Source: Hyphomicrobiales bacterium (GTDB lineage: Bacteria; Pseudomonadota; Alphaproteobacteria; Rhizobiales; Beijerinckiaceae). Taken from it: 38,898 nucleotides of DNA. Made by a program: the position numbers and the translations under genes. Shown in pieces: positions 34,236 to 38,898 of the stretch; within the stretch, counting starts at the first letter, position 1; each line of letters begins with the position of its first letter. Under the pieces are notes generated by a model. It made no database searches and was not told where the DNA came from. It saw only the letters and a program-made list of their open reading frames with translations. The stretch lies in contig CANFLM010000019.1 of the NCBI GenBank assembly GCA_947447895.1, positions 1 to 38,898 on the forward strand, written 5' to 3'.

Positions 34236-35213
34236 TTATCCTTTGATGGTCGCACGCAAGCGCGGATCGACAAATGCATAGAGCAGATCAACCACCATAT
34301 TGATGGTCACAAACAGCGCCGAAATGATCATCAGATAGGCCGCCATGATCGGAATATCGACATTCTGCACCGCCTTCAGAAACAGCGCGCCCATGCCGGG
34401 CCATTGGAACACCGTCTCTGTGATCACCGCAAAGGCGATGATCGAGCCCAGCTGCAATCCGGCAATGGTGATCACCGGCACCAGCGTGCTTTTCAACGCA
34501 TGGCGGAAATGGATGGCGCGGGTGGTCAGGCCCCGGGCGCGCGCGAATTTGATGTGGTCGGAACGCAGGACTTCGAGCATCTCGGCCCGCACCAGCCGCA
34601 TGATCAGGGTCATCTGGTAGAGACCGAGCGTGATCGAGGGCAGGATCAGCGCTTTCAGGCCCGAGGCGGTCAACAGGCCCGTCGTCCAGCGTCCCGATAC
34701 CGTCACAACCTGACCGCGCCCGAACGAGGGCAACCAGCCCAGCGTGACCGCAAACAGGTAGATCAGCAAAATGCCGATCAGGAAGGTCGGCAGGCTGACG
34801 CCGACCAGCGAGATGGATTGGAACACCCGTGCAAACAGGCTGTCGCGCCGCAAGGCGGTATAGACCCCCATCGGGATCCCGATCGCCAGCGACAGGAAAG
34901 AGGAAATCAGCGCCAGCTCCAGTGTCGCCGGCGCGCGTTCGGCCAGCAATTCGATCACGGGTTGGCGGAATTGGTAGGAGATGCCGAAATCCAGCTGCAC
35001 CGCTTTGTAGAGATAGCGGCCCATCTGTACGACCACCGGGTCATCAAGGCCCAGACTCTCGCGCACCTTGCGTACTTCTTCGGCGGGCGTGTCGAGACTG
35101 ACGATCTGGGCGACAGGATCGCCGACAAAACGGAACATCGTGAATGCCAGCAAAGCGACCGTCAGCAACACCATGCAGGATTGCAGGATCCGTCGGATAA
35201 TAAATGCCAGCAT
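34236..35213 (-). CDS. Peptide ABC transporter permease (DppB/OppB type)
   Basis: The partner permease, 325 residues. It starts MLAFIIRRILQS, the classical first helix of DppB. The protein contains FGISYQFRQPVIELLAERAP, TLELALISSFLSLAIG, SLPTFLIGILLIYLFAV and the docking loop KFARARGLTTRAIHFRHALK. The family-type end VDLLYAFVDPRLR is present. The start at 35213 is preferred to an in-frame extension to 35297, which would run through the terminator hairpin. GAAGAG precedes it. The gene is separated from the binding-protein gene by a three-hairpin stretch. Confidence 0.93.
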   Translation of the reverse strand: MLAFIIRRILQSCMVLLTVALLAFTMFRFVGDPVAQIVSLDTPAEEVRKVRESLGLDDPVVVQMGRYLYKAVQLDFGISYQFRQPVIELLAERAPATLELALISSFLSLAIGIPMGVYTALRRDSLFARVFQSISLVGVSLPTFLIGILLIYLFAVTLGWLPSFGRGQVVTVSGRWTTGLLTASGLKALILPSITLGLYQMTLIMRLVRAEMLEVLRSDHIKFARARGLTTRAIHFRHALKSTLVPVITIAGLQLGSIIAFAVITETVFQWPGMGALFLKAVQNVDIPIMAAYLMIISALFVTINMVVDLLYAFVDPRLRATIKG

Positions 35214-35230
35214 CGGATGATTCTCTTCGT

Positions 35231-35255
35231 AAAAACCCCGACCACAGGGTCGGGG
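35231..35255 (-). terminator. Attenuating terminator between the binding-protein and permease genes
   Basis: CCCCGACC (35236-35243) pairs perfectly with GGTCGGGG (35248-35255) around ACAG. On the minus strand it is followed by five T residues. Placed between the substrate-binding-protein gene and dppB, it would lower expression of the membrane genes relative to the periplasmic protein. Confidence 0.75.
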
Positions 35256-35264
35256 ATCAGGGGC

Positions 35265-35341
35265 CCGACACCGCCAGGTGCCGGACCCGATAGGCAATCA
35301 ACCCTGTCCGGTTGCAGGCCGTGCAAACAACCTGCAACCGG
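35265..35341 (-). other. Two stable hairpins 3' of the substrate-binding-protein gene
   Basis: CCGGTTGCAGG (35308-35318) pairs perfectly with CCTGCAACCGG (35331-35341) as an 11-bp stem with a 12-base loop, directly after the stop codon. A second stem (35265-35272 with 35277-35284, one mismatch) has the loop GCCA. With the T-tailed hairpin at 35231-35255 they form a three-hairpin series, likely protecting the binding-protein mRNA from 3' decay. Confidence 0.6.
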
Positions 35342-35349
35342 AGCCAGGA

Positions 35350-36951
35350 TCAGTCTTTCATGATCCAGCCGAAGGTGATGGCATTGTCAGCACGTTGCGC
35401 CATCTTCAGGGTCTTCGACACGCCCCATGCCAGAGCCTGCTGGTGCAGCGGGATATAGGCATAGTCATCATAGGCGATCTGGAAGGCTTGCTTGATCATC
35501 GCATTGCGCTTGGTCGCATCGGTTTCGCCGAGGATCTGGTCGGTCAAGCCGTCAAGCTGCTTGTTGCAATAGCCGCCCAGATTGGTTTCGCCGCGTGCCG
35601 ACTTTTCATCATCGCGGCAGCCGATGATGTCATAGAGCACGTTATGGCTATCCAAGGTATTGGGGGTCCAGCCGAGCAGATAGAAGGAGGTCTTGAAACC
35701 GTTCGGCTTGAGGACTTTGGCGAAATACTGCGCCTTGGGCTGGATCAGAGCATTGAGCTTGATTCCGACGCGGGCGAGCATGCCGACAATGGCCTGGCAG
35801 ATCGGGCCGTCATTGACGTAGCGATCATTGGGGCAGTCGAAACCGACTTCGAAACCATTGGGATAACCGGCATCGGCCAACAGTTTCTTGGCGCCTTCAG
35901 GATCGAACTTCGGACGCACGAAGTCTTTCGACAGCGGGAACAGTTCCGGAGCGATCATCAAAGCCGACGGGGTCGACAGGCCGCGCATCACGCGGGTCTT
36001 GATGGTTTCGATGTCGATGGCCTTGTAGAAAGCCTCGCGAACGCGCTTGTCCTTGAAGGGGTTCTTGCCCTTCACGCTGGACTCGAGCAATTCATCGCGG
36101 GTCTGGTCCATGCCGAGATAGATGGTGCGCAATTCAGGACCGGCAAGCACCTGCACGTTCGACGCCGAATTGACGCGCTGGATGTCCTGGATCGGAACAG
36201 GCTCGATCAGGTCGACTTCGCCCGACAGCAAAGCGGCCACGCGGGTGGCGTCCGATGCAATCGGTGTGAAGATGATTTCATCGAGATTGTGTTCGGGCTT
36301 GCTCCACCAGCCGGCATTCGCCTTGAACACGGTTTTCACGCCGGGCTGATGGCTGTCGATCTTGAACGGACCGGTGCCGTTGGCATTCAGCGAGATATAG
36401 GATGGCGTGGTGGCATTGGCAGGTGTCGGTGCGGCGCTGCCATTGGCTTCGGCCCATTTCTTCGACACGATCATCCAGTATTCCCACTGGTTCAGCAGGA
36501 TCGGATTGGGCACACCCAAAATCACATCGACGGTGTGATCGTCGATCTTGACGAATTTGGCATCCTTGGGCACGCGGGTGGTGTGGTTGGAGCCGGGTGC
36601 ACGCAGACGGTCGGCGGAGAAGATCACGTCATCGGCAGTGAAATCCTCACCGTTCTGGAACTTCACGCCTTTGCGCAGATAGAAGCGCCAGCGGGTCGGC
36701 TCCGGTGTTTCCCATTTTTCAGCCAGCGCAGGCACAACGTTCAAGTTGCGATCGCGCTTGACCAGACCTTCATACACATTAGCCAAATGGGCATTGGTGG
36801 TGGTTTCATTCAGTGTATATGGATCGAGAGACTTCAAATCCCCCTGATTGGCGTAACGCAGCGTTTTGGCATAGACCGCGCTGCTCAACAGCACGGCAGC
36901 CGTTGCCAAAGCAACAAATCCTTTGGCTACCAGTCCCTTTTTAATTTTCAT
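35350..36951 (-). CDS. Peptide ABC transporter substrate-binding protein (SBP family 5)
   Basis: The periplasmic binding protein of the importer, 533 residues. The signal peptide is clear: MKIKK, a hydrophobic core, and cleavage after AVYA at about residue 28. The mature protein starts KTLRYANQGDLKSLDPYTLNE, the usual beginning of DppA/OppA-class proteins. RWRFYLRKGVKFQNGEDFTADDVIFSADR is the family signature, and the C-terminus has DDYAYIPLHQQALAWGVSK. Relatives bind di- or oligopeptides, nickel, glutathione or opines; the ligand is not determined here. The gene is first in the operon and is followed by a series of hairpins. It diverges from an M20 amidohydrolase gene that may process what is imported. 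Confidence 0.94.
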   Translation of the reverse strand: MKIKKGLVAKGFVALATAAVLLSSAVYAKTLRYANQGDLKSLDPYTLNETTTNAHLANVYEGLVKRDRNLNVVPALAEKWETPEPTRWRFYLRKGVKFQNGEDFTADDVIFSADRLRAPGSNHTTRVPKDAKFVKIDDHTVDVILGVPNPILLNQWEYWMIVSKKWAEANGSAAPTPANATTPSYISLNANGTGPFKIDSHQPGVKTVFKANAGWWSKPEHNLDEIIFTPIASDATRVAALLSGEVDLIEPVPIQDIQRVNSASNVQVLAGPELRTIYLGMDQTRDELLESSVKGKNPFKDKRVREAFYKAIDIETIKTRVMRGLSTPSALMIAPELFPLSKDFVRPKFDPEGAKKLLADAGYPNGFEVGFDCPNDRYVNDGPICQAIVGMLARVGIKLNALIQPKAQYFAKVLKPNGFKTSFYLLGWTPNTLDSHNVLYDIIGCRDDEKSARGETNLGGYCNKQLDGLTDQILGETDATKRNAMIKQAFQIAYDDYAYIPLHQQALAWGVSKTLKMAQRADNAITFGWIMKD

Positions 36952-37213
36952 CGCACTTTACCCCTAGGTTGAGTGAAACGTCATTGCCTCGTCCTGTTCA
37001 CTCGTGGGGCAGAGATTAGCCGCCGGAACGTCTCAGCGTAAAGTCTAATTCTGCACTTTCGGCGGGTTAAATCGGGGCATTTGCCTTTTTAATGCGTGAA
37101 GATGTGATCAATCTTTGTCATTGACCCGATGCATGCGAATTTGCTTTGCTCTTACAACCAATGGATAATATCAACTTGCTCTTCCGATACGCCCCCATTC
37201 AAGAGGTTTTCTT
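36952..37213. promoter_or_regulatory. Divergent control region of the peptide importer and M20 amidohydrolase
   Basis: A 262-base non-coding region. GAGTGAA (36971-36977) and TTCACTC (36997-37003) form an inverted repeat in the leader of the binding-protein mRNA. TCAAT-N7-ATTGA (37108-37124) fits a LysR-type T-N11-A box. Beyond it, TTGCTT (37141-37146) and GATAAT (37164-37169), 17 bases apart, make a plausible promoter for the amidohydrolase gene, with a start near 37176. No convincing promoter for the binding-protein gene was found on the minus strand. Confidence 0.45.
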
Positions 37214-38377
37214 ATGCCCATCGTGAACCGTGTTGCCGCTTTTGCCGAGGAAATTGCCGAATGGCGGCACGATCTGCATGCCCATCCAGAGCTGGATTAC
37301 GATGTGCATCGCACGGCCGGGATTGTTGCGGAAAAGCTCAAGGCATTCGGCTGCGATGAAGTGGTCACAGGCATTGGCCGCACCGGCGTGGTCGGGGTGA
37401 TCCGCGGATCCAAGCCCGGCAGCAAAGTGATCGGCATGCGCGCCGATATGGACGCCCTGCCGATCGTTGAGGAAACCGGCAAGGCCTATGCCTCCACCAC
37501 ACCGGGCAAGATGCATGCCTGCGGCCATGATGGTCACACCTCGATGCTGTTGGGCGCAGCCAAATATCTGGCCGAAACACGCAATTTCGCCGGCACTGCC
37601 GTGGTGATCTTCCAGCCTGCCGAAGAAGGCGGCGGCGGCGGCAAGGCCATGGTCGATGACGGCATGATGGACCGCTTCGGCATTACCGAAGTCTATGGCA
37701 TGCACAACATGCCCGGCATGCCTGTCGGCCAGTTCGGCCTGCGCACCGGCCCGCTGATGGCCGCAGCCGACCGTTTCACTATCGAGATCCAGGGTCTGGG
37801 CGCTCATGCGGCCAATCCGCATGGTTCGATTGATACCGTGGTCATTGTCGCCCAGATCATCAATGCGTTTCAGGGGATTGTCGCACGCAATGTGAACCCG
37901 CTGGAATCGGCGGTGGTGTCCACCACGTTTTTGCGCGCCGGTGATGCGTTCAACATCCTGCCGCAAACCGCCACGCTGAAAGGCACCGTGCGCACGCTCA
38001 ACAAGGATGTTCAGGATCTGATCGAACGCCGCATGTCCAAAATCGTCCACGGCATCTGCGCCCTGCACGGGGCGACGGCCACGGTGGATTATGCCCGCGG
38101 CTATCCCGTGACCAGCAACCACGACACGCCAACCCAATTCGCGGCCTCTGTCGCAGGGTCGGTCGTCGGTCAGGACAAGGTCGATACCCATCTGGCCCCG
38201 ACCATGGGCGCAGAGGATTTCTCTTATATGCTGGAAGCCCGCCCCGGCGCATTCATTTTCGTTGGCAATGGCGACACGGCAGGCCTGCACCATCCGGCCT
38301 ATGATTTCGATGATCACGTGATCCCGATCGGCGTCAGCTATTGGGCCAAGCTGATCGAAACCGGCATGCCGGCCTGA
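37214..38377 (+). CDS. M20-family amidohydrolase (hippurate hydrolase / aminoacylase type)
   Basis: A 387-residue cytoplasmic metallo-hydrolase removing acyl groups from N-acyl amino acids, as in hippurate hydrolases and IAA-amino-acid hydrolases. Metal-binding marks are GMRADMDALPI, HACGHDGHTSML (His101, Cys103, His105), IFQPAEEGGGG and MGAEDFSYML near the end. GLGAHAANPHGSID belongs to the dimerisation domain. Its start has GAGG about 11 bases upstream. The divergent peptide importer suggests that N-acylated amino acids or peptides are taken up and cleaved by this enzyme; that is inference from position. A GGC-repeat run encodes five glycines next to the metal-binding glutamate loop. Confidence 0.93.
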   Translation: MPIVNRVAAFAEEIAEWRHDLHAHPELDYDVHRTAGIVAEKLKAFGCDEVVTGIGRTGVVGVIRGSKPGSKVIGMRADMDALPIVEETGKAYASTTPGKMHACGHDGHTSMLLGAAKYLAETRNFAGTAVVIFQPAEEGGGGGKAMVDDGMMDRFGITEVYGMHNMPGMPVGQFGLRTGPLMAAADRFTIEIQGLGAHAANPHGSIDTVVIVAQIINAFQGIVARNVNPLESAVVSTTFLRAGDAFNILPQTATLKGTVRTLNKDVQDLIERRMSKIVHGICALHGATATVDYARGYPVTSNHDTPTQFAASVAGSVVGQDKVDTHLAPTMGAEDFSYMLEARPGAFIFVGNGDTAGLHHPAYDFDDHVIPIGVSYWAKLIETGMPA

Positions 38378-38411
38378 CCATAGCGAGGGGGCAGCCCCCC
38401 GGTCCATAAGG

Positions 38412-38435
38412 GCCTGAAGCCGCAAGGCTTCAGGC
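38412..38435. other. Perfect hairpin overlapping the ABC-F stop codon
   Basis: GCCTGAAGCC (38412-38421) pairs perfectly with GGCTTCAGGC (38426-38435) around the loop GCAA, a GNRA tetraloop when read on the plus strand. The stop codon of the minus-strand gene lies inside one arm. There is no clear U-tract on either strand, so it is probably a 3'-end stabiliser or a weak bidirectional terminator between two converging genes. Confidence 0.55.
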
Positions 38436-38898
38436 TCCCTCGATTTCCTCGCGCAGCAATTCGAGCGCCAGCCATTCTTCCTCGGCCTGCATCAGGGCCA
38501 CCTGGGTTTCCGTCAAACGCAAGCTCAGGGCATTGAAGCGGGCAGCGTCCTTGGCATAGAGTTGGGGATCGGCGAGGGCTGCTTGCAGCTTTTCGATATC
38601 GCGTCCCAGAGCCGCCATTTTGTCGGGCAGCACGCTCAAAGCATGCTTGTCCTTGAAGGATAATTTACGCGCCGATTTGGCAGCCGCTGTCTGGTTTGCG
38701 CCGGCACCGGACGCTTCATGCTTCTGGGTCGAGGGCAAGCCCGAGCGATGGGATTTCCGGGCTGTCACACCCTCGCCGCGCTGGGCCAGCATGTCGGAAT
38801 AGCCACCGGCATACAGCGTCCATTGCCCGTTGCCCTCCGACATCAGAATGGCCGTGCAGACACGGTCGAGACAGTCGCGGTCATGGCTGACGATCAGA
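38430..38898 (-). CDS. ABC-F ATPase (Uup-type), C-terminal fragment
   Basis: The 3' end of a gene that continues beyond the window. The visible frame starts with LIVSHDRDCLDRVCTAI, the switch-histidine segment (VSHDR) of the second ATPase domain of ABC-F proteins. It is followed by the typical YAGGYSDMLAQRGEG. The remaining 100 residues contain a basic stretch (SARKLSFKDKHAL), then a coiled-coil region (MAALGRDIEKLQAALADP to EEEWLALELLREEIE) like the C-terminal domain of Uup. These proteins bind DNA or the ribosome and are not transporters. A cysteine replaces the usual Phe in HDRDFL. A perfect hairpin overlaps the stop. Confidence 0.88.
   Translation of the reverse strand, partial: LIVSHDRDCLDRVCTAILMSEGNGQWTLYAGGYSDMLAQRGEGVTARKSHRSGLPSTQKHEASGAGANQTAAAKSARKLSFKDKHALSVLPDKMAALGRDIEKLQAALADPQLYAKDAARFNALSLRLTETQVALMQAEEEWLALELLREEIEGA

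Noticed and set aside
34167..35363. A 398-codon frame antisense to the DppB-type permease gene
   Set aside because: Extremely Gln/Arg/Asp-rich translation, no domain, and it crosses the attenuating hairpins.
35278..36972. A 564-codon frame antisense to the peptide-binding-protein gene
   Set aside because: Mirror frame of a well-supported SBP gene; no signal peptide or known motif, and skewed composition.

Overview
The window is a high-GC, gene-dense chromosomal segment of an alphaproteobacterium. A member of the Hyphomicrobiales (Rhizobiales) is most likely, judged from the HisS/HisZ/HisG set, the BacA/SbmA-type ABC exporter-fold protein, the XylX-type dehydratase and the saturation with catabolic and ABC-transport genes. 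The genus cannot be fixed by eye. I see no tRNA, rRNA, CRISPR array, insertion sequence, integrase or phage gene, and composition looks even throughout.

Layout. 1-1.9 kb: tail of an omega-amino-acid:pyruvate aminotransferase gene, a terminator, then hisS. 2.0-6.4 kb: a YqjM-type old yellow enzyme (minus strand), a 63-codon unknown ORF, a BacA/SbmA-like ABC protein, and a META-domain exported protein. 6.5-9.6 kb: a minus-strand run hyi-like, hisZ, hisG. 9.7-13.2 kb: copA-type copper ATPase and an allantoate/carbamoyl amidohydrolase, tightly linked. 13.2-16.9 kb: an altronate/galactarate-type dehydratase (UxaA family) diverging from a XylX/AraD1-type 2-keto-3-deoxy-sugar-acid dehydratase plus a LysE-family exporter. 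16.9-21.0 kb: a lysine-catabolic set, with an FAD amine/amino-acid oxidase diverging from aminoadipate-semialdehyde (P6C) dehydrogenase and glutaryl-CoA dehydrogenase. 21.1-23.8 kb: a ThDP enzyme of unknown substrate, then transaldolase. 23.9-26.2 kb: L-fucose oxidation (aldose dehydrogenase, fucose mutarotase, lactonase). 26.4-30.0 kb: valine catabolism (mmsA, isobutyryl-CoA dehydrogenase, mmsB). 30.1-31.3 kb: an O-antigen-ligase-like membrane protein. 31.3-37.0 kb: a complete peptide ABC importer (two ATPases, two permeases, binding protein) diverging from an M20 amidohydrolase. 38.4 kb to the end: C-terminus of an ABC-F (Uup-type) ATPase.

How the genes work together. Most of the window converts amino acids, peptides and deoxy/sugar acids to central metabolites: lysine to glutaryl-CoA and crotonyl-CoA, valine to propionyl-CoA, fucose to fuconate, and sugar acids towards 2-oxoglutarate semialdehyde. 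Several pathways are only partly encoded here, and no transcriptional regulator is encoded anywhere in the window, so control and the missing steps must lie elsewhere. I found no clear new defence or mobile system. The most interesting leads are biochemical and regulatory: the UxaA/XylX-type pairing, the unassigned FAD and ThDP enzymes near the lysine genes, a nine-codon upstream ORF coupled to hisZ, and a three-hairpin element between the peptide-binding-protein gene and its permeases.
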